Below, piece by piece: positions 1-7,393 of a stretch of 64,000 bases of DNA (position 1 is the first letter of the stretch; every line of letters starts with the position of its first letter). This DNA is from Denitrobacterium detoxificans (GTDB taxonomy: Bacteria > Actinomycetota > Coriobacteriia > Coriobacteriales > Eggerthellaceae). Position numbers and translations under genes: made by a program. The stretch lies in contig NZ_CP011402.1 of assembly GCF_001643775.1 (NCBI RefSeq), positions 480,001-544,000 of the forward strand. The letters are read 5' to 3'. The notes under the pieces were generated by a model, which worked only from the letters and a program-made list of their open reading frames with translations, was not told where the DNA came from and searched no databases.

Positions 1-888
1 ATCAAGGGCCCCGTTACCACGCCGGTGGGCTCGGGCTTCCGCAGCGTGAACGTTGCCCTGCGCAAGGCATTCGACCTGTACGTGAACTTGCGTCCCAACA
101 TCAGCATCGAAGGTGCGGGTGGCCGTTACAACGACGTAGACCTGGTTATCGTCCGCGAGAACACGGAAGACCTGTACGCGGGCATCGAGTTCGAGCAGGG
201 CTCCTCTGAAGCTGCCGAGCTCATCGAATTCTGCGCTTCTCATAACGCGGGTACGATTCGCGAGGACGCCGGCATCTCCGTGAAGCCCATTTCCGTTACC
301 GGTTCGCGAAACATCGTGAAGTACGCGTTCGAGTATGCCATTGCCCAGGGCCGCAAGAAGGTTACGGCGGTGCACAAGGCCAACATCATGAAGCATTCCG
401 ACGGCCTGTTCCTGCGCGTTGCGCGTGAAGTTGCCAAGGAGTACGAGGGCCGCATCGAATTCGAGGACAAGATCGTTGACGCGTTCTGCATGAACATGGT
501 CATCGACCCCAGCCAGTTTGACGTCGTGGTGCTGCCGAACCTGTACGGCGACATTGCGAGCGACCTGTGTGCTGGTCTGGTGGGCGGCCTGGGCATTGCC
601 CCTGGCGCGAACATCGGCAAGGAATACGCCATCTTCGAGGCCGTGCATGGCAGCGCTCCCGATATTGCGGGTCAGAACAAGGCCAACCCCACGGCCGAGA
701 TTCTTTCCGCTTGCATGATGCTCGACTATCTGGGCGAGCAGGAATGCGCCGAGCGCATCCGCTCCGCCGTGCGCGCCGTGTACGCGGAGGGCGAGCACCT
801 TACGGGCGACATTCGCTGGGCCACGGGTTCCAGCAAGCCGGCATGCAGCACCACGGAGTTCACCGACGCCCTGATCGCTGCACTGTAG
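1..888 (+). CDS. icd: Isocitrate dehydrogenase, 5'-truncated by window edge
   Basis: The reading frame is open from base 1, so the start lies upstream; about 295 residues are visible. It begins with the substrate-loop segment KGPVTTPVGSGFRSVNVALR, typical of isocitrate/isopropylmalate dehydrogenases. It continues with VRENTEDLYAG, the Asp-rich metal site NLYGDIASDLCAGLVGGLG and the nucleotide-site segment EAVHGSAPDIAG. The enzyme oxidatively decarboxylates isocitrate to 2-oxoglutarate in the cytoplasm. acnA follows after 54 bp, which supports isocitrate rather than isopropylmalate as substrate, since the two enzymes are consecutive in the oxidative TCA branch feeding glutamate synthesis. NAD or NADP preference cannot be decided from what is visible. 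The family call is firm; homoisocitrate or isopropylmalate dehydrogenase is a remote alternative. Confidence 0.9.
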   Translation: MKGPVTTPVGSGFRSVNVALRKAFDLYVNLRPNISIEGAGGRYNDVDLVIVRENTEDLYAGIEFEQGSSEAAELIEFCASHNAGTIREDAGISVKPISVTGSRNIVKYAFEYAIAQGRKKVTAVHKANIMKHSDGLFLRVAREVAKEYEGRIEFEDKIVDAFCMNMVIDPSQFDVVVLPNLYGDIASDLCAGLVGGLGIAPGANIGKEYAIFEAVHGSAPDIAGQNKANPTAEILSACMMLDYLGEQECAERIRSAVRAVYAEGEHLTGDIRWATGSSKPACSTTEFTDALIAAL

Positions 889-898
889 GAATGTAATC

Positions 899-918
899 GG
901 GGCCGCCAGCGCGGCCCC
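899..918 (+). terminator. GC hairpin between icd and acnA
   Basis: A perfect 8-bp GC stem (899-906 with 911-918, loop CAGC) lies between the icd stop and the acnA ribosome site. No T-tract follows. It is more likely a transcript-stabilising or attenuating hairpin than a full terminator, so the two genes could still be co-transcribed. Confidence 0.4.
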
Positions 919-942
919 GCGTTGTTGGCAGGAGAAGCATAG

Positions 943-3594
943 ATGTCACAATTGAAAGCAACCGCGCAGCTGCAAGTTGCGAACAAGGAATATCGTTACT
1001 ACCCGGTGAAGGCCGTAGAGGGCGCTGAGCGCCTGCCCTACGCACTCACCGTTCTGCTCGAGAACATCCTGCGCTGCGCTCCCGATGAGGAAACGGCGCA
1101 GCTTCTGGTCGATCGTCTGGTGGAAGCTGGCACGAAGGGCCAGGCGGGCGACGAGATCGAGTTCAGCCCTGCACGCGTTCTGTTCCAGGACTTCACGGGT
1201 GTGCCCGTGTTCGTTGACTTTGCGGTTATGCGCGAGGCCTGTGCTGCCCTGGGCGGCGACCCCTCGAAGATCAACCCGCAGGTTCCCTGCAACTTGGTCA
1301 TCGACCATTCGGTCATTGCCGACAAGGCGGGTTGCTCGGGCGCCCTGGAAGAGAACATCGAGTTGGAATTCCAGCGCAATCGCGAGCGTTACGACTTCCT
1401 GAAGTGGGCGCAGAGCTCGTTCCAGAACGTGAGCATCGTGCCGCCTGGACAGGGCATCTGCCATCAGCTAAACATCGAGCGCTTCGCGAAGGTCGCTATG
1501 ACGCGCGAAACCGAAGAGGGCACGCTCGCGTATTTCGACACGCTGGTGGGCACCGATAGCCATACGCCTACGGCCAATGGCGTTGGCGTGCTTGGCTGGG
1601 GCGTTGGCGGCATCGAGGCGGAGGCTGCCGCTCTGGGTCAGCCCATCACTACGCTTGTGCCGCGCGTGATTGGCGTCGAGCTCACCGGCTCGCTGCCCGA
1701 TGGCGTTTCCGCTATGGACCTCTCGCTGCGTTTCGCGCAGATGCTCCGCGCCGAAGGCGTCGTGGGCTGCTTCGTGGAATGCTTCGGCGAGGGCGTTTCC
1801 AACCTGACCGCCACGCAGCGCGCGTGCGTTTCCAACATGACCCCCGAATATGGCAGCACCTGCACGCTGTTCCCGGTCGACGAGCAGACGCTTGAGTACC
1901 TGCGCGTTACGGGCCGCACCGAAGAGCAGATTGCCTTGGTGGAGGCTTATGCAAAGCAGCAGAACCTGTGGAACGATGGCCGCGAGCGTTCGTATGCCAA
2001 GGTGCTTCGCATCGACCTGTCTTCGGTGGAGCGCAGCATTGCCGGTCCGTCGCGTCCGCACGACCGCATTTCGTTTGCGGGTGCGCGCGATCGCTTCCAG
2101 GCCATTTGTGCCGAGCGCAACGTCGAAGCGGGCAAGACCGTAAACGTCGACATCGACGGCGCAAGCTACGAGCTCACGCATGGCGCCATCGCCATCGCTG
2201 CCGTGACCAGCTGTACCACGGCTACCGACCCCGCCATGATGCTGGCGTGCGGCATCGTTGCCAAGAACGCCGCCCAGGCGGGCCTTGCGCCCAAGCCTTG
2301 GGTGAAGACCATTCTTGCGCCGGGCAGCAAGGCGACCGAACTCCTGCTCGAGCGTGCCGGGCTTATGGATGGCCTGCGTCAGCTTGGCTTCTATACGTGC
2401 GGCTTTGGCTGCATGAGCTGCATTGGCAATTCGGGTCCCGTTCTGCCCGCGCTGCATGACGTGGCCGATGACATCGAGCTCGCCAGCGTGCTTTCCGGCA
2501 ACCGCAATTTCGAGGGCCGCATTTCTCCCGACGTGGCGCAGAACTATCTGTCGGCTCCTGCAGGCGTTATCGCCTACGCGCTTGCCGGCACGCTCGACTT
2601 CGATTTCGAGACGCAGCCTCTGGGCGAAAACGCACAGGGCGAGCCCGTGTTCCTGAAGGACATTTGGCCTACCAATGCCGAAATTGCCGCATTGCAGCAG
2701 CAGGTTGTGAATCGTGCGCTGTTCGACGATGGGGCAGAGGGCCTGTTCGAGGGCGACGAGTCCTGGCGCAGCCTGGGTCGCGAGCCGAGCGACCTGTTTG
2801 CGTGGGATGATGCTTCTACGTACGTGCGCCGTGCGACGTACTTCGATGGCATGACGGCGAACCCTGTGGCTCCCGAGCCGGTGCGTGGTGCTCGCGCCAT
2901 CGTCAACCTGGGCGACTTCATCACCACCGACCACATTTCCCCGGCAGGCGCCATTGCCTCCGATTCCGCGGCTGCCCGCTACCTGCGCGAACGTGGCGTG
3001 GACGAGGCCGACTTCAACACGTATGGCAGCCGTCGTGGCAACCACGAGGTCATGGCGCGCGGCACGTTTGCGAATGTGAAGCTCGCGAACCTGCTTGCCG
3101 AAGGCCGCAAGGGCGGTTGGACGCGCGATATGACCGACGACGCCATCAAGCTCATCTTCGACGCCTCCGAGGCCTATCGCGAGGCTGGCGTGCCCCTGGT
3201 GGTTCTGGCTGGCAAGATGTATGGCAGTGGTTCGTCGCGTGACTGGGCTGCGAAGGGCCCCATGCTCCTGGGCGTGCGTGCTGCGTTTGCCGAGAGCTTC
3301 GAGCGCATCCACCGCAGTAATCTTATCGGCATGGGCGTGCTTCCCCTGCAGTACGAAGAGGGCCAGAGCACGGCTTCGCTGGGGCTCGATGGCACCGAGA
3401 CGTTCGACATCGACGAGATCGACTTCAGCCAGGGCCTGCCCAATCCCGCGCATGTTGGCGTGCATGCCACCAAGCCGGACGGAACGGTCATCGACTTCAC
3501 GGCGCTCGTGCGCATCGATACGCCCACCGAAGGCGAGTACTACTATCACGGCGGCATTCTGCAGTACGTGATTCGCAATCTGGCCGCACAGTAG
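943..3594 (+). CDS. acnA: Aconitate hydratase A
   Basis: An 883-residue protein, the usual length for AcnA/IRP-type aconitases. It interconverts citrate and isocitrate through a [4Fe-4S] cluster. Cluster cysteines are visible in TSCTTATDP (near residue 424) and CGFGCMSCIGNSGP (near residues 486-500). The C-terminal swivel domain has the substrate-binding GSGSSRDWAAKGP segment (near residue 765). The N-terminal half carries VGTDSHTPTANGVGVLGWGVGGIEAE, written here as two motifs: VGTDSHTP and GVLGWGVGGIEAE. The start ATG follows an AGGAG ribosome site. It sits directly after icd, so the two probably form an isocitrate-to-2-oxoglutarate unit. The family assignment is essentially certain. Confidence 0.96.
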   Translation: MSQLKATAQLQVANKEYRYYPVKAVEGAERLPYALTVLLENILRCAPDEETAQLLVDRLVEAGTKGQAGDEIEFSPARVLFQDFTGVPVFVDFAVMREACAALGGDPSKINPQVPCNLVIDHSVIADKAGCSGALEENIELEFQRNRERYDFLKWAQSSFQNVSIVPPGQGICHQLNIERFAKVAMTRETEEGTLAYFDTLVGTDSHTPTANGVGVLGWGVGGIEAEAAALGQPITTLVPRVIGVELTGSLPDGVSAMDLSLRFAQMLRAEGVVGCFVECFGEGVSNLTATQRACVSNMTPEYGSTCTLFPVDEQTLEYLRVTGRTEEQIALVEAYAKQQNLWNDGRERSYAKVLRIDLSSVERSIAGPSRPHDRISFAGARDRFQAICAERNVEAGKTVNVDIDGASYELTHGAIAIAAVTSCTTATDPAMMLACGIVAKNAAQAGLAPKPWVKTILAPGSKATELLLERAGLMDGLRQLGFYTCGFGCMSCIGNSGPVLPALHDVADDIELASVLSGNRNFEGRISPDVAQNYLSAPAGVIAYALAGTLDFDFETQPLGENAQGEPVFLKDIWPTNAEIAALQQQVVNRALFDDGAEGLFEGDESWRSLGREPSDLFAWDDASTYVRRATYFDGMTANPVAPEPVRGARAIVNLGDFITTDHISPAGAIASDSAAARYLRERGVDEADFNTYGSRRGNHEVMARGTFANVKLANLLAEGRKGGWTRDMTDDAIKLIFDASEAYREAGVPLVVLAGKMYGSGSSRDWAAKGPMLLGVRAAFAESFERIHRSNLIGMGVLPLQYEEGQSTASLGLDGTETFDIDEIDFSQGLPNPAHVGVHATKPDGTVIDFTALVRIDTPTEGEYYYHGGILQYVIRNLAAQ

Positions 3595-3634
3595 GCGTTG
3601 CGCTCGCGCGGCTGATTGTCCAAACGAAAACGAG

Positions 3635-3664
3635 ACGGGGCGGGCCTAGTGCTCGCCCCGTTTG
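3635..3664 (+). terminator. Terminator after acnA
   Basis: An 8-bp perfect stem (3635-3642 with 3654-3661), extendable by two inner pairs, is followed by a short T run (TTTG). It follows acnA and precedes the next promoter element. Confidence 0.6.
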
Positions 3665-3667
3665 CGC

Positions 3668-3676
3668 TGGTATACT
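3668..3676 (+). promoter_or_regulatory. Extended -10 promoter for the 664-aa membrane protein
   Basis: TGGTATACT gives an extended -10 (TGn-TATACT) 35 bases before the GTG start. No convincing -35 lies 17 bp upstream, as is common for extended -10 promoters. Confidence 0.45.
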
Positions 3677-3710
3677 ATCGCGAAATGCAAGTGTATGAGG
3701 GGATGTAACC

Positions 3711-5705
3711 GTGGATAAAGACCAGATGGACGAATTCTTCAGGATGGTAGGCTTTGTGCCTCCCCAGGAAGGTGCCTCCCATGCTTCTTCGGCCGAGGAG
3801 AAAGCCTCTGACGCCTCTTCGCAGGGCGCATCGAAGAAGCGCAAGGCATCGCATGGGCAGAGGAATCCCTTTGCATCCGATGGCAAAGATGGCGAAGGCC
3901 TTTCCAGCGTGTTCGAAGCCATCAAGCTGCCCAGTTGGCGCAAGCGCACGCTGATTATTGCGATTCTCGTGCTGATCCTGGTCATTGCTGGTGCGTACTG
4001 GTGGTTCCATCCACCCATCAACATCCACTCTGCCGACACCTGGACGTTCTTGGTAGTGTTCGTGCTGCTTCCGGCGTTCATCACCTTCCGCGCGCTTTCG
4101 GCCTCGTATAAGGCGGGCTCGAACGCGCGCCCGAAGAATGCGGGCAAGGCTAAGCGCTTCAAGTGGCTTTCCTGGATTCCCGTTGCCGTCTTTGCGGTTG
4201 CAGTGCTGGGTTGGGCCGCGTCGTACAGCATTTGGCCGGGTAACGCTGAGAAGTACTCGAGTATCCTGCAGATTCAGGATACCGACTTCGCCACCGACAT
4301 TCAGGAGCCTGATTACGACACCATCCCCGTTATCGATCGAGATAGCGCCGTGCTCCTGGGCAACCGCACGCTGGGTGAGATTCCCGAATACGTGAGTCAG
4401 TTCGAGATTTCCAGCCTGTATTCCCAGATCAACTATCAGGGGCGCCCCGTCCGCGTGAGCCCGCTGAATTATGCCGACCTGTTCAAATGGTTCTACAACA
4501 AGGACACGGGAATTCCCGCCTATGTAATCGTTGATATGGCCAGCCAGAATACCCAGGTGGTACGTCTGTCTTCGCCTATGTACTACTCGGAAAGCGAGCC
4601 GCTCGAGCGCAATATCGACCGCTACGTCCAGCTGCGCTACCCGTTCTACATGTTCGAGGAGAAGAGCTTCGAAATCGACGAGGACGGCACTCCCTGGTGG
4701 GTGTGTCCCGTCCAAACGCGCACCATTGGCCTATTTGGCGGCGAGACCATCGATCGCGTGGTGCTGGTGAACGCCAGCACGGGAGAATGCCAGGATTGCG
4801 CCATCGACGAGTGCCCCGAATGGGTAGACCGCGCCTATCCCAGCAATCTGCTCATCCAGCAGTACAACTGGTATGGCAGTCTGCATAATGGCTGGCTGAA
4901 CAGTTGGCTCGGGCAGAGCGGCGTGGTGCAGACCACTCCGGGCACCGATGGCGAGTTGGGCTACAACTACATTGCCAAAGACGATGACGTCTGGGTATAC
5001 ACGGGTGTCACCAGCGCTACGAGCGACAACGCGATTGTGGGCTTCGTGCTCGTGAACCAGCGTACGGCGGAGGCGCACTACTACAGCGTGGCGGGCGCCA
5101 CCGAGGAAAGCGCGATGAGCTCGGCGGAGGGCCAGGTGCAGAACCTGCAGTACAAGGCTACCTTCCCGCTGCTGCTGAACATCAATGGCCAGCCTACGTA
5201 CTTCATGGCCTTGAAGGACGCCGCGGGCCTGGTGAAGAAGTTCGCCATGATCGACATCCAGCGCTACCAGAACGTAGCCGTGGGCGACACGGTGGAGGAA
5301 TGCCAGAAGTCGTACAAGGCCCTGCTTGCCACCAATGGCGTGACTACGGGCGACGATTCAGTTGCCAGCGAGGTTACGGGTGTGGTGCGCACGTCCATGC
5401 AAGCCGTCATCGATGGCAACTCTCACGTGTACTTGTCGCTCGAGGACAGCTCGCTTATCTTTGACTGTCCGCTGCCCACGGTCATGAATGCCGTGATCGT
5501 GCGCCAGGGCGATACGGTGACGATTTCCTACATCGAGGGAGATCCCACGTGCACGGTGGAATCGCTCGAGGTGAAGAGCGCTGAAGCCGCGTCGGCTGCG
5601 GTGGGGCAATCTTCCTCGGTGTCCTCGTCGACTGTTGATGCGAGTTCGAATCAGCCTGTCGCAGAAGCTGCATCGGCCGATGCTGGCGGCAGTGCTTCTG
5701 CGTAG
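3711..5705 (+). CDS. Large membrane-anchored protein of unknown function
   Basis: 664 residues from a GTG start; I do not recognise a family. What can be seen: a charged cytoplasmic N-terminus (residues 1-78, Ser/Lys-rich), a hydrophobic helix at about 82-103 (IIAILVLILVIAGAYWW), a second at about 113-133 and a third at about 152-173. A large predicted extracytoplasmic region (about 175-610) then ends in a low-complexity Ser/Ala tail. The outer domain has evenly spaced aromatic residues and several Cys (near 335 and 360-365), compatible with disulfides. It is monocistronic, with its own promoter and the L10-leader promoter downstream. Long proteins of this layout occur in related anaerobic actinobacteria without known function (recollection, not checked). 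A cell-envelope role is inference only. Confidence 0.7.
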   Translation: MDKDQMDEFFRMVGFVPPQEGASHASSAEEKASDASSQGASKKRKASHGQRNPFASDGKDGEGLSSVFEAIKLPSWRKRTLIIAILVLILVIAGAYWWFHPPINIHSADTWTFLVVFVLLPAFITFRALSASYKAGSNARPKNAGKAKRFKWLSWIPVAVFAVAVLGWAASYSIWPGNAEKYSSILQIQDTDFATDIQEPDYDTIPVIDRDSAVLLGNRTLGEIPEYVSQFEISSLYSQINYQGRPVRVSPLNYADLFKWFYNKDTGIPAYVIVDMASQNTQVVRLSSPMYYSESEPLERNIDRYVQLRYPFYMFEEKSFEIDEDGTPWWVCPVQTRTIGLFGGETIDRVVLVNASTGECQDCAIDECPEWVDRAYPSNLLIQQYNWYGSLHNGWLNSWLGQSGVVQTTPGTDGELGYNYIAKDDDVWVYTGVTSATSDNAIVGFVLVNQRTAEAHYYSVAGATEESAMSSAEGQVQNLQYKATFPLLLNINGQPTYFMALKDAAGLVKKFAMIDIQRYQNVAVGDTVEECQKSYKALLATNGVTTGDDSVASEVTGVVRTSMQAVIDGNSHVYLSLEDSSLIFDCPLPTVMNAVIVRQGDTVTISYIEGDPTCTVESLEVKSAEAASAAVGQSSSVSSSTVDASSNQPVAEAASADAGGSASA

Positions 5706-5733
5706 CCCCAATGTGGAGGACGCGTGCGCTTCC

Positions 5734-5762
5734 TTGCATTCGCCGTGTGAGTCTGGCATAGT
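5734..5762 (+). promoter_or_regulatory. Promoter of rplJL operon
   Basis: TTGCAT (5734-5739), a 17-bp spacer and CATAGT (5757-5762) form a good sigma-A-type promoter about 40 bp upstream of the L10-leader RNA. Confidence 0.6.
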
Positions 5763-5798
5763 GTAACGGCTGCAGAAATGCAGTAGCAATGAACAGTA

Positions 5799-5918
5799 GT
5801 TCCGCTGCCAGAGACAGCAGGCACCGCAAGGTTTAATCGCGTAAGCGGCCCGCCGAGGTGGTTGTAAAGCACAAGCTTTCACGACCCCCTGCGCTCTCTG
5901 GTGCAGGGGGTCGTTCTT
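5799..5918 (+). ncRNA. L10 (rplJ) leader RNA with terminator hairpin
   Basis: The segment from 5799 contains the L10-leader hallmarks: GCCAGAGACAGCAGG, then TTTAAT, then CCGCCGAGG. These fold into the kink-turn site recognised by the L10(L12)4 complex. A perfect 12-bp hairpin follows (5881-5892 with 5903-5914, loop 5893-5902) with a short pyrimidine tail TTCTT. In Firmicutes and Actinobacteria this leader lets L10 repress its own operon, and the terminal hairpin can act as an attenuator. The identification rests on motif recognition; a covariance-model search (Rfam L10_leader) would settle the exact ends. Confidence 0.8.
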
Positions 5919-5976
5919 ATTCGTGCGACCTTCCCCTGGGGTGGAACCCGGAATGGGAAAGAAGGAGGTGCACAAT

Positions 5977-6498
5977 ATGCCCAACGCACAGAATGTCGAA
6001 ACGCTCGCAAAGATCAAGGAAGAGCTCGAAGGCGTGTCCGCTCTGTGGGTCGTCGACTACCGTGGCCTGAGCGTGAAGGAGGCGCAGCAGCTGCGTCGCT
6101 CCATCCGCGAAGCCGGTGCTCATCTGACGGTCTACAAGAACAAGCTGGTGCGCATCGCCCTGGCCGAGTCTGGTCTCCCCGAAATGGAGGACATTCTCGC
6201 TGGCCCGAGCGCATTCGTGTTCGCTGATGGCGATCCGGCTGCTGCCGCGAAAGCTATCAAGGAGTTCGCCAAGGATAACGAGAACCTCGTAATCAAGGGC
6301 GGCATGATGGACGGTGTTCAGTACAGCGCAGAACAGGTGGAAGCTATCGCTTCTCTGCCTTCTCGCGAGGCTCTCATCGGCCAGATCGCTGGTCTTATCT
6401 CCGGCGTTGCTCGCGGTCTTGCCGTTACCATCAACGGTGTGCCGTCTGGCTTGGCTCAGTCGATCAAGCAGGTCGCCGAGCAGAAGCCCGCTGCTTAG
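5977..6498 (+). CDS. rplJ: 50S ribosomal protein L10
   Basis: 173 residues, normal for L10. It anchors L7/L12 dimers to the ribosome stalk and autoregulates through the leader RNA upstream. The ATG at 5977 is chosen because AAGGAGGTG ends 6 bases before it; an upstream ATG in frame (5923) lies inside the leader. Family features are LWVVDYRGLSVKEAQQLRR, the YKNKLVRIAL segment and the Ala/Gly-rich C-terminal helix that binds L7/L12. rplK and rplA, usually upstream, are not here: the neighbour is the unknown membrane protein. Confidence 0.96.
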   Translation: MPNAQNVETLAKIKEELEGVSALWVVDYRGLSVKEAQQLRRSIREAGAHLTVYKNKLVRIALAESGLPEMEDILAGPSAFVFADGDPAAAAKAIKEFAKDNENLVIKGGMMDGVQYSAEQVEAIASLPSREALIGQIAGLISGVARGLAVTINGVPSGLAQSIKQVAEQKPAA

Positions 6499-6575
6499 CA
6501 GCACCCTGCGGCGCCCGCGCCGCGTAGCAAGAATGTATGGCCGGAAGAACCCGGCCCCTTTGAAAGGAAACTAAC

Positions 6576-6953
6576 ATGGCTGTGACCAAGGAAGAAATCA
6601 TTGAGGCTCTGAAGGAGATGTCCCTCCTCGAGGCTAGCGAACTCGTGTCCATGATCGAAGAGACCTTCGGCGTGTCCGCTGCTGCTCCCGTGGCTGTTGC
6701 TGCTGCTCCTGCCGCTGATGGCGCTGCTGCTGCCGACGAGAAGTCCGAATTCGACGTTGTGCTCGAGGGCTTCGGCGACAACAAGATCGCTGTCATCAAG
6801 GTTGTCCGCGAGCTCACCGGTCTGGGCCTGAAGGATGCCAAGGAAGTCGTCGAGGGCGCTCCCAAGGCCATCAAGGAAGGCGTTGCCAAGGAGCAGGCCG
6901 AGGAAATGAAGGCCAAGCTGGAAGAAGCCGGCGCTGCTGTAACCCTGAAGTAA
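6576..6953 (+). CDS. rplL: 50S ribosomal protein L7/L12
   Basis: 125 residues. The N-terminal dimerisation helix ([19 protein letters not shown]), the flexible Ala-rich hinge (about residues 36-52) and the C-terminal factor-binding domain ([20 protein letters not shown]) are all present. It forms the GTPase-stimulating stalk with L10. It lies 77 bp after rplJ with an AAAGGAA ribosome site and ends at a strong terminator, so the transcription unit is rplJ-rplL only. rpoB does not follow; it lies about 56 kb downstream. Confidence 0.97.
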   Translation: MAVTKEEIIEALKEMSLLEASELVSMIEETFGVSAAAPVAVAAAPAADGAAAADEKSEFDVVLEGFGDNKIAVIKVVRELTGLGLKDAKEVVEGAPKAIKEGVAKEQAEEMKAKLEEAGAAVTLK

Positions 6954-6974
6954 ATTCGCTTCTTGCGAATTGCG

Positions 6975-7006
6975 GGAGCCGTCCCTTATGGGGCGGCTCC
7001 TTTTTT
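6975..7006 (+). terminator. Rho-independent terminator after rplL
   Basis: An 11-bp stem with one G-U pair (6975-6985 with 6990-7000, loop TTAT) is followed by six T (7001-7006). It is a textbook terminator and closes the rplJL operon. Confidence 0.92.
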
Positions 7007-7199
7007 GCGCCGTTCGCGGGTTTATACGAACCGCTTTCAAGAACGTGCGCATTCTTTCGTCTGAGCTAGTGTGGAAGCCTCTATTTCTTCCCCGTTATAG
7101 GGAAGTGTTTTTACCGTTCTCCACGCTTTTTCCGCTTGATTTTGGCTCGATTCGACCTGCTTCCCATACGAACTGCGCTTATGCTAAAGGTGTGAAAAT

Positions 7200-7241
7200 G
7201 GGATATATGGTGTATCATTAGAAACCACAAGATATGGTGTG
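7200..7241 (+). promoter_or_regulatory. Two NrdR-type boxes upstream of nrdD
   Basis: Two near-identical elements, GGATATATGGTGT (7201-7213) and ACAAGATATGGTGT (7227-7240), lie 27 bp apart. On the other strand they read ACACCATATATCC and ACACCATATCTTGT, matching the NrdR box (about ACACWATATMTTGT). NrdR represses ribonucleotide reductase genes when dATP is abundant. The 387-bp gap between rplL and nrdD otherwise holds the rplL terminator, an AT-rich stretch with no ORF of note and one palindrome (7259-7272). The promoter core is not clear. Confidence 0.75.
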
Positions 7242-7258
7242 TGGTCGAAATATGAGCG

Positions 7259-7272
7259 ACAATATTTATTGT
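7259..7272. repeat. Perfect palindrome in the nrdD leader
   Basis: ACAATATTTATTGT is a 6-2-6 perfect dyad between the NrdR boxes and the nrdD start. It is short and AT-rich in a GC-rich genome, so an operator is plausible, but no regulator can be named. Confidence 0.4.
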
Positions 7273-7393
7273 TTTGTGCTCACGTGCGAAAACGTAAGGA
7301 GCGCTAAAGTCAAGCCTTGTGAACAATAAAAATTAGATGCAAAACTATGTTCAGACAAGAAATGAAGCAGAAATACGAAAGGGGTTTGGGCAT

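Noticed and set aside
1468-3549. Long antisense open frame (693 residues) over acnA, and similar ones over nrdD, copA and accDA
   Set aside because: High GC gives long antisense frames as shadows; they lack ribosome sites and domains.
7337-7393. Earlier ATG for NrdD
   Set aside because: No ribosome site precedes it, and the ATP-cone starts at the ATG at 7394, which has AAAGGGG.
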